64,000 nt of DNA. Origin: Watersipora subatra (taxonomy: Eukaryota; Bryozoa; Gymnolaemata; Cheilostomatida; Watersiporidae). Every line of letters starts with the position of its first letter. The first letter of the stretch is position 1. Below are positions 10,808-26,357 of this stretch, piece by piece. The notes below the pieces were generated by a model that ran no database searches, was not told the DNA's origin, and saw only the letters and a list, made by a program, of their open reading frames with translations. A program made the translations under genes and the position numbers. The stretch spans positions 1,798,001-1,862,000 of the forward strand of contig NC_088714.1 in the NCBI RefSeq assembly GCF_963576615.1, in the 5' to 3' direction.

Positions 10808-13296
10808 AAAACTTCATATATCGTTTGATGGAATCCAATGTGACACTTAACAGTCATTAAGAAGCCTTCATATATCGTTTGATGGAATCCAATGTGACAC
10901 TTAACAGTCATTAAGAAGCCTTCATATATCGTTTGATGGAATCCAGTGTGACACTTAACAGTCATTAAGAAGCCTTCATATATCGTTTGATGGAATCCAA
11001 TGTGACACTTAACAGTCATTAAGAAGCCTTCATATATCGTTTGAGGGAATCCAGTGTGACACTTAACAGTCATTAAGAAGCCTTCATATATCGTTTGATG
11101 GAATCCAATGTGACACTTAACAGTCATTAAGAAGCCTTCATATATCGTTTGATGGAATCCAGTGTGACACTTAACAGTCATTAAGAAGCCTTCATATATC
11201 GTTTGATGGAATCCAGTGTGACACTTAACAGTCATTAAGAAGCCTTCATATATCGTTTGATGGAATCCAGTGTGACACTTAACAGTCATTAAGAAGCCTT
11301 CATATATCGTTTGATGGAATCCAGTGTGACACTTAACAGTCATTAAGAAGCCTTCATATATCGTTTGATGAAATCCAATGTGACACTTAACAGTCATTAA
11401 GAAGCCTTCATATATCGTTTGATGGAATCCAGTGTGACACTTAACAGTCATTAAGAAGCCTTCATATATCGTTTGATGGAATCCAGTGTGACACTTAACG
11501 GTCATTAAGAAGCCTTCATATATCGTTTGATGGAATCCAGTGTGACACTTAACGGTCATTAAGAAGCCTTCATATATCGTTTGATGGAATCCAATGTGAC
11601 ACTTAACAGTCATTAAGAAGCCTTCATATATCGTTTGATGGAATCCAATGTGACATTTAACAGTCATTAAGAAGCCTTCATATATCGTTTGATGGAATCC
11701 AGTGTGACACTTAACAGTCATTAAGAAGCCTTCATATATCGTTTGATGGAATCTAGTGTGACACTTAACAGTCATTAAGAAGCCTTCATATATCGTTTGA
11801 TGGAATCCAGTGTGACACTTAACAGTCATTAAGAAGCCTTCATATATCGTTTGATGGAATCCAGTGTGACACTTGACAGTCATTAAGAAGCCTTCATATA
11901 TCGTTTGATGGAATCCAATGTGACACTTAACAGTCATTAAGAAGCCTTCATATATCGTTTGATGGAATCCAATGTGACACTTAACAGTCATTAAGAAGCC
12001 TTTATATATCGTTTGATGGAATCCAGTGTGACACTTAACAGTCATTAAGAAGCCATCATATATCGTTTGATGGAATCCAGTGTGACACTTAACAGTCATT
12101 AAGAAGCCTTCATATATCGTTTGATGGAATCCAATGTGACACTTGACAGTCATTAAGAAGCCTTCATATATCGTTTGATGGAATCCAGTGTGACACTTAA
12201 CAGTCATTAAGAAGCCATCATATATCGTTTGATGGAATCCAGTGTGACACTTAACAGTCATTAAGAAGCCTTCATATATCGTTTGATGGAATCCAATGTG
12301 ACACTTGACAGTCATTAAGAAGCCTTCATATATCGTTTGATGGATTCCAATGTGACACTTAACAGTCATTAAGAAGCCTTCATATATCGTTTGATGGAAT
12401 CCAATGTGACACTTAACAGTCATTAAGAAGCCTTTATATATCGTTTGATGGAATCCAGTGTGACACTTAACAGTCATTAAGAAGCCTTCATATATCGTTT
12501 GATGGAATCCAGTGTGACACTTGACAGTCATTAAGAAGCCTTCATATATCGTTTGATGGAATCCAATGTGACACTTAACAGTCATTAAGAAGCCTTCATA
12601 TATCGTTTGATGGAATCCAATGTGACACTTGACAGTCATTAAGAAGCCTTCATATATCGTTTGATGGAATCCAGTGTGACACTTAACAGTCATTAAGAAG
12701 CCATCATATATCGTTTGATGGAATCCAGTGTGACACTTAACAGTCATTAAGAAGCCTTCATATATCGTTTGATGGAATCCAATGTGACACTTGACAGTCA
12801 TTAAGAAGCCTTCATATATCGTTTGATGGATTCCAATGTGACACTTAACAGTCATTAAGAAGCCTTCATATATCGTTTGATGGAATCCAATGTGACACTT
12901 AACAGTCATTAAGAAGCCTTTATATATCGTTTGATGGAATCCAGTGTGACACTTAACAGTCATTAAGAAGCCATCATATATCTTTTGATGGAATCCAGTG
13001 TGACACTTAACAGTCATTAAGAAGCCATCATATATCGTTTGATGGAATCCATTGTGACACTTAACAGTCATTAAGAAGCCATTATATATCGTTTGATGGA
13101 ATCCAGTGTGACACTTAACAGTCATTAAGAAGCCATCATATATCGTTTGATGGAATCCGATGTGACACTTAACAGTCATTAAGAAGCCTTTATATATCGT
13201 TTGATGGAATCCAGTGTGACACTTAACAGTCATTAAGAAGCCATCATATATCGTTTGATGGAAACCAATGTGACACTTAACAGTCATTAAGAAGCC
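10808..13296. repeat. Minisatellite, 54-bp unit, about 46 copies
   Basis: A tandem array with core catatatcgtttgatggaat and acttaacagtcattaagaag. Because 54 is a multiple of three and the unit has no stop in one minus-strand frame, the array creates an open frame of more than 850 codons with an 18-residue period. Variant sites change that peptide freely (Ile/Thr, Glu/Asp/Lys), as expected for noncoding DNA. Unit variants recur in blocks 486 bp apart (nine units), a sign of segmental duplication inside the array. Confidence 0.95.
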
Positions 13297-13857
13297 ATCG
13301 ATGCAACTTCAGGAAATAGTTAGACTTCAGTAGTTTTTTAAAAAGCTGAAAATCATATAATGTAATTTTCATGGAATTACAAACCGATGCTGAGTATTAA
13401 AAACTATGTAAACATTCGAAAAACGTGTTTAATGACTGCTATAAACAGCTAAATTTGAATCTTGAAACAAATAAATTCCCATGTGATAGTACTACCATAT
13501 TGTGCCACCAACCAAGATGTGCTGCTCAGGGCAAGTTTTGCATCGTAAAGGTGGCACAGATATGAGCAAACATATGTGAATGCAAATGGAGAGCTTGAAT
13601 GAACGAGTTACTTTGCCTTGTTATGGAGTAGTCAACTGTGTTTAGTGGGTTAATAACGCAATATTGACTTCCTCCATGTACTCATATAACGAGTTCGCAT
13701 ACTCGAAGAGATTCCAATAAAGTTGAGATTGCTGAGCCTTGGAGAAATCTCACTTTAGTATTAGATACTAAAGTATTGAGTACTTCTATCTAACAGAGTA
13801 TAAAAGATTACAATTGCCATTCGAGCGGAAAAAATTGAAGTATCTTACAATTCGCAC

Positions 13858-14078
13858 CTCAAGAATGACTTGGATGACTCAAGAATGACTTGGATGACTC
13901 AAGAATGACTTGGATGACTCAAGAATGACTTGGATGACTCAAGAAGGACTTGGATGACTCAAGAATGACTTGGATGACTCAAGAATGACTTGGATGACTC
14001 AAGAATGACTTGGATGACTCAAGAATGACTTGGATGACTCAAGAATGAATTGGATGACTCAAGAATGACTTATATGAT
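13858..14078. repeat. Minisatellite, 20-bp unit, 11 copies
   Basis: Near-perfect repeats of aagaatgacttggatgactc with one or two base changes in three units. Intronic. Confidence 0.95.
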
Positions 14079-14549
14079 TGTAAATCTCAATAGAGTAGGA
14101 GTATAGGCAGAGAGTAGGACTTTAGGCTAAATAATAATGACAACAGTTTTTAATAACCAAGATAAACTGTGATTTTTATATTTATTTTCAAATTGAGCTA
14201 AATTTTTTCAGATTTGAGTAACAGTAAAATCTTTTATTTTTGTATAGAGTATATGTAAATCCATGGTTTGTATAGAGTATATGTACATCCAGGGTATATA
14301 TAGAGTATATGTACAACCAGGATATTTTAGTCAAATTCCTTGCATTTTTAACAGCTAACGAATGTGACAACACAAGTGAACATTTACCAAAACCCATTCA
14401 AATATTGTTATACCTATTTTCTGAACCTCATATTCGTTCACAATGGCTGCTATAAAAATATATAATGAAATGCAATAGGAATTTAAATTGTTATTAAAGT
14501 TAAGAAGCAGTCTTTTACTGCAACTGCTTTGTAAATTAACCATAAAGCT

Positions 14550-14686
14550 AACAGCATATTAATATATACATATTAATATACATATATATATATTAATATA
14601 GATATTAATATATATATTAATATAGATATTAATATATATATTAATATAGATATTAATATATATACATTAATATAGATATTAATATA
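14550..14686. repeat. AT-rich simple repeat (ATTAATATAGAT type)
   Basis: A short array of tattaatatagat-like units lies immediately left of the TA-flanked element. Similar tatagatattaatatat sequence resumes right after that element (15810-15843), so the transposon inserted into this repeat. Confidence 0.8.
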
Positions 14687-15800
14687 CAGTCAAACATGGA
14701 TAACTCGAACTTCACGGGACCGGGCAAAAGTGTTCGAATTATCAGAGCGTTCAAGTTATCAGAGCACTGTCACAAGTCCATGTATTTACTTATTTATTAG
14801 TAGATACATGTACATCTGCAAACTATAATACAAATCAAAGGCACAAATGGCTTGTTTCAAATTAAATGCTTCTAATGTAAAGTTTAAAACGTTTTTATCA
14901 AAAAGTATAGAGATTTTTCTATCACTTGAGATTGGTTTGTTGTTTGAGGAGATGTTATTGCCAGGACGTTTTTTAGAGTGACATTGACAAAACTTGATCG
15001 TTGTTGAAATGCTCAAAAGAAAAGACATCTTTTTCTTTTGAGCGTTTTACCCACAATCAATTTTGCTTGAAGTTTATGCAAAGATTACCTTACTTTAACT
15101 GGGATTCGTTAAGAGCAACACTCCGAGGCAGTTCAATTAAAAGTTTTACGAGGTTTTACGGTACATTGTATATCACTCACGCTTTTTGAATGGATACTTA
15201 TTGAATATACATACGTATTCTGTGTTTAGGTCAAACGATGAATAGGTTTTTTAGCTAAGACAACATAAACGTTTAATTACAAATAATTTTAAAACGTTTT
15301 AAACATTCAACATTCCGACGTTGATTCCGTGTTGAATCAACGTCGGAAAACTATTCGTCACGGGCTAGCCGGGTCACGCACTGAAGGATTTTCGCCACGC
15401 ACATACAAAACAACATGCTGTTTTTGTTTTGCATGTGCGTGGCAAAAATCCTTGCACGCGTGACCCGGCAAGCCCATGCTATTCATCGTATAACACAATA
15501 AATCAAATTTAACCAAACCTTTAGAAAAGTCGTTGACAAAAATATTTTGCCGATGGAGGTAATAACAACGCTTATGAATTACGAAAAGATGAGGTTTACC
15601 TCTATGGCTTTGAATAAAGTGAATTTCTAAAGCGATAACAACCGTTTCGGTAGCCGTTGGGCAAAAAAACAGTTCGAATTAACAGTGTTGAGTTCGAGTT
15701 ATCTATAGCAATTTATCATTACGTGGGAACGGACCAAAGAAACCGTTCGATTTAACCATGTGTTCGAACTATCCGTGGACGAGTTATCCATGTTTGACTG
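14687..15800. mobile_element. Tc1/mariner-pogo-type TIR element, 1.1 kb, non-autonomous
   Basis: The left end CAGTCAAACATGGATAACTC is the exact inverse of the right end GAGTTATCCATGTTTGACTG, and TA lies on both sides. TA target duplications with CAG-starting ends are typical of Tc1/mariner/pogo elements. Further in, gttcgaattatc-like words are also inverted. It contains two internal hairpins and only short frames with no transposase similarity. Confidence 0.85.
15313..15480. repeat. Two internal hairpins inside the TA-flanked element
   Basis: The first is ccgacgttgattc / gaatcaacgtcgg with a 6-nt loop. The second, about 55 bp per arm, pairs gccgggtcacgc, ggattttcgccacgcacat and acaaaacaa with their inverted partners up to gcgtgacccggc. 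The second may be a separate fold-back insertion within the host element. Confidence 0.8.
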
Positions 15801-16235
15801 TATATGTTTATACAGATATTAATATATATACATATTAATATAGAAGCGAACAGTAAATTTTCAATAAAGATGTTGGAATTATCTGCCCACACAATATAAA
15901 ACTTTGTGGGCTAAGTAGGTTAGAAGACTAAAACAAGAACTTTAAGTCGCTTGAAGAAGGAAATTGTTGAATATTCAGTTAAACCAAATACTGCTTCCTA
16001 AAACTGTAAAAGCTAAAATAATGTGAGACTGAAGACGCAAAGAATGTCGCGAAAGATGCGACCTATCTGGCAATGAACGAGTGGAAACTTTCACGATTCA
16101 GTGATACCACTGCAGTAACTGTCTTTTAGTCGTACAAAGTTTGACTAAAATATTGACTACCAGGCTGATGACAAAAATCACTTAATGTTTCCGTCTGTTG
16201 TACTAAAGGAAGAGAACAACAGAAAGCGAACGCAC

Positions 16236-16377
16236 CTTTAGAAAACTCTTTGAGAAGCTTGGCGAAGGCGCCTTCACGGCTGATTAAGGATTTATAAGAG
16301 CCATTTTCAGTGAGTCTACCAGTGTCCATAACATAGATCTCATCTACTTGAGGTAGCCAGTGCAGTCCATGTGTCAC
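16236..16377 (-). CDS. ABCC exon: NBD1 H-loop and C-terminal end
   Basis: This exon starts in phase 0 with VTHGLHWLPQVDEIYV, which holds the switch histidine (H-loop). It continues to GSYKSLISREGAFAKLL, the usual end of ABCC NBD1. The donor AAAG|GTGCGT leaves one base for the linker exon. The intron just upstream is filled by the 8.1-kb 50-bp array, which begins about 14 bp from this acceptor. Confidence 0.92.
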
Positions 16378-16390
16378 CTAAAATAGGGTT

Positions 16391-19300
16391 TCACATTATG
16401 ACTCAGTTGGTAATACAAGGATCATGCATGTTGTGTTGTTTCACCTTATGACTCAGTTGGTAATATAAGGATCATGCATGTTGTGTTGTTTCACCTCATG
16501 ACTCAGTTGGTAATATAAGGATCATGCATGTTGTGTTGTTTCACCTTATGACTCAGTTGGTAATATAAGGATCATGCATGTTGTGTTGTGTCACCTCATG
16601 ACTCGGTTGGTAATATAAGGATCATGCATGTTGTGTTGTTTCACCTTATGACTCAGTTGGTAATATAAGGATCATGCATGTTGTGTTGTTTTACCTTATG
16701 ACTCAGTTGGTAATATAAAGATCATGCATGTTGTGTTGTTTCACCTTATGACTCAGTTGGTAATATAAGGATTATGCATGTTGTGTTGTGTCACCTCATG
16801 ACTCAGTTGGTAATATAAGGATCATGCATGTTGTGTTGTTTTACCTTATGACTCAGTTGGTAATATAAGAATCATGCATGTTGTGTTGTTTTACCTTATG
16901 ACTCAGTTGGTAATATAAGGATCATGCATGTTGTGTTGTTTTACCTTATGACTCAGTTGGTAATATAAGGATCATGCATGTTGTGTTGTTTCACCTCATG
17001 ACTCAGTTGGCAATATAAGGATTATGCATGTTGTGTTGTTTCACCTTATGACTCAGTTGGTAATATAAGGATTATGCATGTTGTGTTGTTTCACCTTATG
17101 ACTCAGTTGGTAATATAAGGATCATGCATGTTGTGTTGTTTTACCTTATGACTCAGTTGGTAATATAAGGATCATGCATGTTGTGTTGTTTTACCTTATG
17201 ACTCAGTTGGTAATATAAGGATCATGCATGTTGTGTTGTTTTACCTTATGACTCAGTTGGTAATATAAGGATCATGCATGTTGTGTTGTTTTACCTTATG
17301 ACTCAGTTGGTAATATAAGGATCATGCATGTTGTGTTGTTTCACCTCATGACTCAGTTGGTAATATAACGATCATGCATGTTGTGTTGTTTCACCTTAAG
17401 ACTCAGTTGGTAATATAAGGATTATGCGTGTTGTGTTGTTTCACCTTATGACTCAGTTGGTAATATAAGGATTATGCATGTTGTGTTGTTTCACCTTATG
17501 ACTCAGTTGGTAATATAAGGATCATGCATGTTGTGTTGTTTTACCTTATGACTCAGTTGGTAATATAAAGATCATGCATGTTGTGTTGTTTCACCTTATG
17601 ACTCAGTTGGTAATATAAGGATTATGCATGTTGTGTTGTTTCACCTTATGACTCAGTTGGTAATATCAGAATCATGCATGTTGTGTTGTTTCACCTTATG
17701 ACTAAGTTGGTAATATAAGGATCATGCATGTTGTGTTGTTTTACCTTATGACTCAGTTGGTAATATAAGGATCATGCATGTTGTGTTGTTTCACCTTATG
17801 ACTCAGTTGGTAATATAAGGATCATGCATGTTGTGTTGTTTCACCTTATGACTCGGTTGGTAATATAAGGATCATGCATGTTGTGTTGTTTCACCTTATG
17901 ACTCAGTTGGTAATATAAGGATCATGCATGTTGTGTTGTTTCACCTTATGACTCAGTTGGTAATATAAGGATCATGCATGTTGTGTTGTGTCACCTTATG
18001 ACTCAGTTGGTAATACAAGGATCATGCATGTTGTGATGTGTCACCTCATGACTCAGTTGGTAATATAAGGATCATGCATATTGTGATGTTTCACCTCATG
18101 ACTCGGTTGGTAATATAAGGATCATGCATGTTGTGTTGTGTCACCTTATGACTCAGTTGGTAATACAAAGATCATGGATGTAGTGATGTTTCACCTTATG
18201 ACTCAGTTGGTAAAATAAGGATCATGCATGTTGCGTTGTGTCACCTCATGACTCGGTTGGTAATATAAGGATTATGCATGTTGTGTTGTTTCACCTTATG
18301 ACTCAGTTGGTAATATAAGGATCATGCATGTTGTGTTGTTTCACCTTATGACTCAGTTGGTAATATAAGGATCATGCATGTTGTTTTGTGTCACCTTATG
18401 ACTCAGTTGGTAATACAAGGATCATGCATGTTGTGATGTGTCACCTCATGACTCAGTTGGTAATATAAGGATCATGCATATTGTGATGTTTCACCTCATG
18501 ACTCAGTTGGTAATATAAGGATCATGCATGTTGTGTTGTGTCACCTTATGACTCAGTTGGTAATACAAGGATCATGGATGTAGTGATGTTTCACCTTATG
18601 ACTCAGTTGGTAATATAAGGATCATGCATGTTGTGTTGTTTTACCTTATGACTCAGTTGGTAATATAAGGATCATGCATGTTGTGTTGTTTTACCTTATG
18701 ACTCAGTTGGTAATTTAAGGATCATGCATGTTGTGTTGTTTCACCTTATGACTCAGTTGGTAATACAAGGATCATGCATGTTGTGTTGTCTCACCTCATG
18801 ACTCAGTTGGTAATGTAAGGATCATGCATGTTGTGTTGTTTCACCTCATGACTCAGTTGGTAATATAAGGATCATGCATGTTGTGTTGTTTTACCTTATG
18901 ACTCAGTTGGTAATATAAGGATCATGCATGTTGTGTTGTGTCACCTTATGACTCAGTTGGTAATATAGGGATTATGCATGTTGTGTTGTTTCACCTTATG
19001 ACTCAGTTGGTAATATAACGATCATGCATGTTGTGTTGTTTCACCTTATGACTCAGTTGGTAATATAAGGATCATGCATGTTGTGTTGTTTTACCTTATG
19101 ACTCAGTTGGTAATATAAGGATCATGCATGTTGTGTTGTGTCACCTTATGACTCAGTTGGTAATACAAGGATCATGCATGTTGTGATGTGTCACCTCATG
19201 ACTCAGTTGGTAATATAAGGATCATGCATATTGTGATGTTTCACCTCATGACTCGGTTGGTAATATAAGGATCATGCATGTTGTGTTGTGTCACCTTATG

Positions 19301-22300
19301 ACTCAGTTGGTAATACAAAGATCATGGGTGTAGTGATGTTTCACCTTATGACTCAGTTGGTAAAATAAGGATCATGCATGTTGCGTTGTGTCACCTCATG
19401 ACTCGGTTGGTAATATAAGGATCATGCATGTTGTGTTGTTTCACCTTAAGACTCAGTTGGTAATATAAGGATTATGCGTGTTGTGTTGTTTTACCTTATG
19501 ACTCAGTTGGTAATATAAGGATTATGCATGTTGTGTTGTTTCACCTTATGACTCAGTTGGTAATATAAGGATTATGCATGTTGTGTTGTTTCACCTTATG
19601 ACTCAGTTGGTAATATAAGGATTATGCATGTTGTGTTGTTTCACCTTATGACTCAGTTGGTAATATAAGGATCATGCATGTAGTGATGTTTCACCTTATG
19701 ACTCAGTTGGTAATATAATGATCATGCATGTTGTGTTGTCTCACCTTATGACTCAGTTGGTAATATAAGGATCATGCATGTTGTGTTGTGTCACCTTATG
19801 ACTCAGTTGGTAATATAAGGATCATGCATGTTGTGTTGTTTTACCTTATGACTCAGTTGGTAATACAAGGATCATGCATGTTGTGTTGTTTCACCTTACG
19901 ACTCAGTTGGTAATATAAGGATCATGCATGTTGTGTTGTTTCACCTCACGACTCGGTTGGTAATATAAAGATCATGCATGTTGTGTTGTGTCACCTCACG
20001 ACTCAGTTGGTAATATAAAGATCATGCATGTTGTGTTGTTTCACCTTATGACTCAGTTGGTAATATAAGGATCATGCATGTTGTGTTGTGTCACCTCATG
20101 ACTCAGTTGGTAATATAAAGATCATGCATGTTGTGTTGTTTCACCTTATGACTCAGTTGGTAATATAAGGATTATGCGTGTTGTGTTGTTTCACCTTATG
20201 ACTCAGTTGGTAATATAAGGATTATGCATGTTGTGTTGTTTCACCTTATGACTCAGTTGGTAATATAAGGATCATGCATGTTGTGTTGTTTTACCTTATG
20301 ACTCAGTTGGTAATATAAAGATCATGCATGTTGTGTTGTTTCACCTTATGACTCAGTTGGTAATATAAGGATTATGCATGTTGTGTTGTTTCACCTTATG
20401 ACTCAGTTGGTAATATCAGAATCATGCATGTTGTGTTGTTTCACCTTATGACTAAGTTGGTAATATAAGGATCATGCATGTTGTGTTGTTTTACCTTATG
20501 ACTCAGTTGGTAATATAAGGATCATGCATGTTGTGTTGTTTCACCTTATGACTCAGTTGGTAATATAAGGATCATGCATGTTGTGTTGTTTCACCTTATG
20601 ACTCGGTTGGTAATATAAGGATCATGCATGTTGTGTTGTTTCACCTTATGACTCAGTTGGTAATATAAGGATCATGCATGTTGTGTTGTTTCACCTTATG
20701 ACTCAGTTGGTAATATAAGGATCATGCATGTTGTGTTGTGTCACCTTATGACTCAGTTGGTAATACAAGGATCATGCATGTTGTGATGTGTCACCTCATG
20801 ACTCAGTTGGTAATATAAGGATCATGCATATTGTGATGTTTCACCTCATGACTCGGTTGGTAATATAAGGATCATGCATGTTGTCTTGTGTCACCTTATG
20901 ACTCAGTTGGTAATACAAAGATCATGGATGTAGTGATGTTTCACCTTATGACTCAGTTGGTAAAATAAGGATCATGCATGTTGCGTTGTGTCACCTCATG
21001 ACTCGGTTGGTAATATAAGGATTATGCATGTTGTGTTGTTTCACCTTATGACTCAGTTGGTAATATAAGGATCATGCATGTTGTGTTGTTTCACCTTATG
21101 ACTCAGTTGGTAATATAAGGATCATGCATGTTGTTTTGTGTCACCTTATGACTCAGTTGGTAATACAAGGATCATGCATGTTGTGATGTGTCACCTCATG
21201 ACTCAGTTGGTAATATAAGGATCATGCATATTGTGATGTTTCACCTCATGACTCAGTTGGTAATATAAGGATCATGCATGTTGTGTTGTGTCACCTTATG
21301 ACTCAGTTGGTAATACAAGGATCATGGATGTAGTGATGTTTCACCTTATGACTCAGTTGGTAATATAAGGATCATGCATGTTGTGTTGTTTTACCTTATG
21401 ACTCAGTTGGTAATATAAGGATCATGCATGTTGTGTTGTTTTACCTTATGACTCAGTTGGTAATATAAGGATCATGCATGTTGTGTTGTTTCACCTTATG
21501 ACTCAGTTGGTAATACAAGGATCATGCATGTTGTGTTGTCTCACCTCATGACTCAGTTGGTAATATAAGGATCATGCATGTTGTGTTGTTTCACCTCATG
21601 ACTCAGTTGGTAATATAAGGATCATGCATGTTGTGTTGTTTTACCTTATGACTCAGTTGGTAATATAAGGATCATGCATGTTGTGTTGTGTCACCTTATG
21701 ACTCAGTTGGTAATATAGGGATTATGCATGTTGTGTTGTTTCACCTTATGACTCAGTTGGTAATATAACGATCATGCATGTTGTGTTGTTTCACCTTATG
21801 ACTCAGTTGGTAATATAAGGATCATGCATGTTGTGTTGTTTTACCTTATGACTCAGTTGGTAATATAAGGATCATGCATGTTGTGTTGTGTCACCTTATG
21901 ACTCAGTTGGTAATACAAGGATCATGCATGTTGTGATGTGTCACCTCATGACTCAGTTGGTAATATAAGGATCATGCATATTGTGATGTTTCACCTCATG
22001 ACTCGGTTGGTAATATAAGGATCATGCATGTTGTGTTGTGTCACCTTATGACTCAGTTGGTAATACAAAGATCATGGGTGTAGTGATGTTTCACCTTATG
22101 ACTCAGTTGGTAAAATAAGGATCATGCATGTTGCGTTGTGTCACCTCATGACTCGGTTGGTAATATAAGGATCATGCATGTTGTGTTGTTTCACCTTAAG
22201 ACTCAGTTGGTAATATAAGGATTATGCGTGTTGTGTTGTTTTACCTTATGACTCAGTTGGTAATATAAGGATTATGCATGTTGTGTTGTTTCACCTTATG

Positions 22301-24530
22301 ACTCAGTTGGTAATATAAGGATTATGCATGTTGTGTTGTTTCACCTTATGACTCAGTTGGTAATATAAGGATTATGCATGTTGTGTTGTTTCACCTTATG
22401 ACTCAGTTGGTAATATAAGGATCATGCATGTAGTGATGTTTCACCTTATGACTCAGTTGGTAATATAATGATCATGCATGTTGTGTTGTCTCACCTTATG
22501 ACTCAGTTGGTAATATAAGGATCATGCATGTTGTGTTGTGTCACCTTATGACTCAGTTGGTAATATAAGGATCATGCATGTTGTGTTGTTTTACCTTATG
22601 ACTCAGTTGGTAATACAAGGATCATGCATGTTGTGTTGTTTCACCTTACGACTCAGTTGGTAATATAAGGATCATGCATGTTGTGTTGTTTCACCTCACG
22701 ACTCGGTTGGTAATATAAAGATCATGCATGTTGTGTTGTGTCACCTCACGACTCAGTTGGTAATATAAAGATCATGCATGTTGTGTTGTTTCACCTTATG
22801 ACTCAGTTGGTAATATAAGGATCATGCATGTTGTGTTGTGTCACCTCATGACTCAGTTGGTAATATAAGGATCATGTATGTTGTGATGTTTCACCTTATA
22901 ACTCAGTTGGTAATATAAGGATCATGCATGTTGTGTTGTGTCACCTTATGACTCAGTTGGTAATACAAGGATCATGCATGTTGTGATGTGTCACCTCATG
23001 ACTCAGTTGGTAATATAAGGATCATGCATGTTGTGTTGTTTCACCTTATGACTCAGTTGGTAATATAAGGATCATGCATGTTGTGTTGTTTCACCTTATG
23101 ACTCGGTTGGTAATATAAGGATCATGCATGTTGTGTTGTTTCACCTTATGACTCAGTTGGTAATATAAGGATCATGCATGTTGTGTTGTTTCACCTTATG
23201 ACTCAGTTGGTAATATAAGGATCATGCATGTTGTGTTGTGTCACCTTATGACTCAGTTGGTAATACAAGGATCATGCATGTTGTGATGTGTCACCTCATG
23301 ACTCAGTTGGTAATATAAGGATCATGCATATTGTGATGTTTCACCTCATGACTCGGTTGGTAATATAAGGATCATGCATGTTGTGTTGTGTCACCTTATG
23401 ACTCAGTTGGTAATACAAAGATCATGGGTGTAGTGATGTTTCACCTTATGACTCAGTTGGTAAAATAAGGATCATGCATGTTGCGTTGTGTCACCTCATG
23501 ACTCGGTTGGTAATATAAGGATCATGCATGTTGTGTTGTTTCACCTTAAGACTCAGTTGGTAATATAAGGATTATGCGTGTTGTGTTGTTTTACCTTATG
23601 ACTCAGTTGGTAATATAAGGATTATGCATGTTGTGTTGTTTCACCTTATGACTCAGTTGGTAATATAAGGATTATGCATGTTGTGTTGTTTCACCTTATG
23701 ACTCAGTTGGTAATATAAGGATTATGCATGTTGTGTTGTTTCACCTTATGACTCAGTTGGTAATATAAGGATCATGCATGTAGTGATGTTTCACCTTATG
23801 ACTCAGTTGGTAATATAATGATCATGCATGTTGTGTTGTCTCACCTTATGACTCAGTTGGTAATATAAGGATCATGCATGTTGTGTTGTGTCACCTTATG
23901 ACTCAGTTGGTAATATAAGGATCATGCATGTTGTGTTGTTTTACCTTATGACTCAGTTGGTAATACAAGGATCATGCATGTTGTGTTGTTTCACCTTACG
24001 ACTCAGTTGGTAATATAAGGATCATGCATGTTGTGTTGTTTCACCTCACGACTCGGTTGGTAATATAAAGATCATGCATGTTGTGTTGTGTCACCTCACG
24101 ACTCAGTTGGTAATATAAAGATCATGCATGTTGTGTTGTTTCACCTTATGACTCAGTTGGTAATATAAGGATCATGCATGTTGTGTTGTGTCACCTCATG
24201 ACTCAGTTGGTAATATAAGGATCATGTATGTTGTGATGTTTCACCTTATAACTCAGTTAGTAATATAAGGATGATGCATGTTGTGTTGTGTCACCTCATG
24301 ACTCAGTTGGTAATATAAGGATCATGCATGTTGTGTTGTTTCACCTTATGACTCAGTTGGTAATATAAGGATCATGCATGTTGTGTTGTGTCACCTCATG
24401 ACTCGGTTGGTAATATAAGGATCATGCATGTTGTGATGTTTCACCTTATGACTCAGTTGATAATATAAGGATCATGCATGTTGTGTTGTTTCACTTCATG
24501 ACTCAGGTGGTAATATAAGGATCATGCATG
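16391..24530. repeat. 8.1-kb minisatellite, 50-bp unit, about 163 copies
   Basis: Tandem array with unit parts tcaccttatgactcagttgg, taatataagg, atcatgcatg and ttgtgttgtt, in strict 50-bp register. It fills almost the whole intron between the NBD1 signature exon and the H-loop exon. Rare variants recur at fixed distances. For example taatatcaga is at 17661 and 20411, and atcatgggtg is at 19321, 22071 and 23421. This shows block duplications of 2750 bp (55 units) and 1350 bp (27 units). Confidence 0.97.
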
Positions 24531-24563
24531 TTGCATTACTCTTTGGAGCTCACTAAAACCTCA

Positions 24564-26277
<1,714 letters not shown>

Positions 26278-26357
26278 GTTGACACATCTGTAATACCACA
26301 AAACTGACAAATCATCGGTGAGTATTTTATCAGTTAGCCCAAATTAGCCATGCATAC

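Noticed and set aside
10699-13287. 862-codon open frame as a repeat-protein gene
   Set aside because: It is made of a 54-bp minisatellite inside an ABCC intron, has mostly amino-acid-changing variants, and shows no independent domain or gene structure.
14786-15028. Minus-strand 80-codon frame inside the TA-flanked element as a transposase
   Set aside because: There is no DDE/DDD pattern or helix-turn-helix signature; it is too short and has no recognisable similarity.
16378-16420. Third splice-site-capturing array, at the H-loop exon
   Set aside because: The 50-bp unit resembles only the intron flank (GTGAAAC). The short match to the exon start GTGACACA occurs in a minority of units and may be chance.
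16391-24530. CRISPR array
   Set aside because: Units are contiguous 50-bp repeats without unique spacers, in an animal intron. The same holds for the other arrays in the window.
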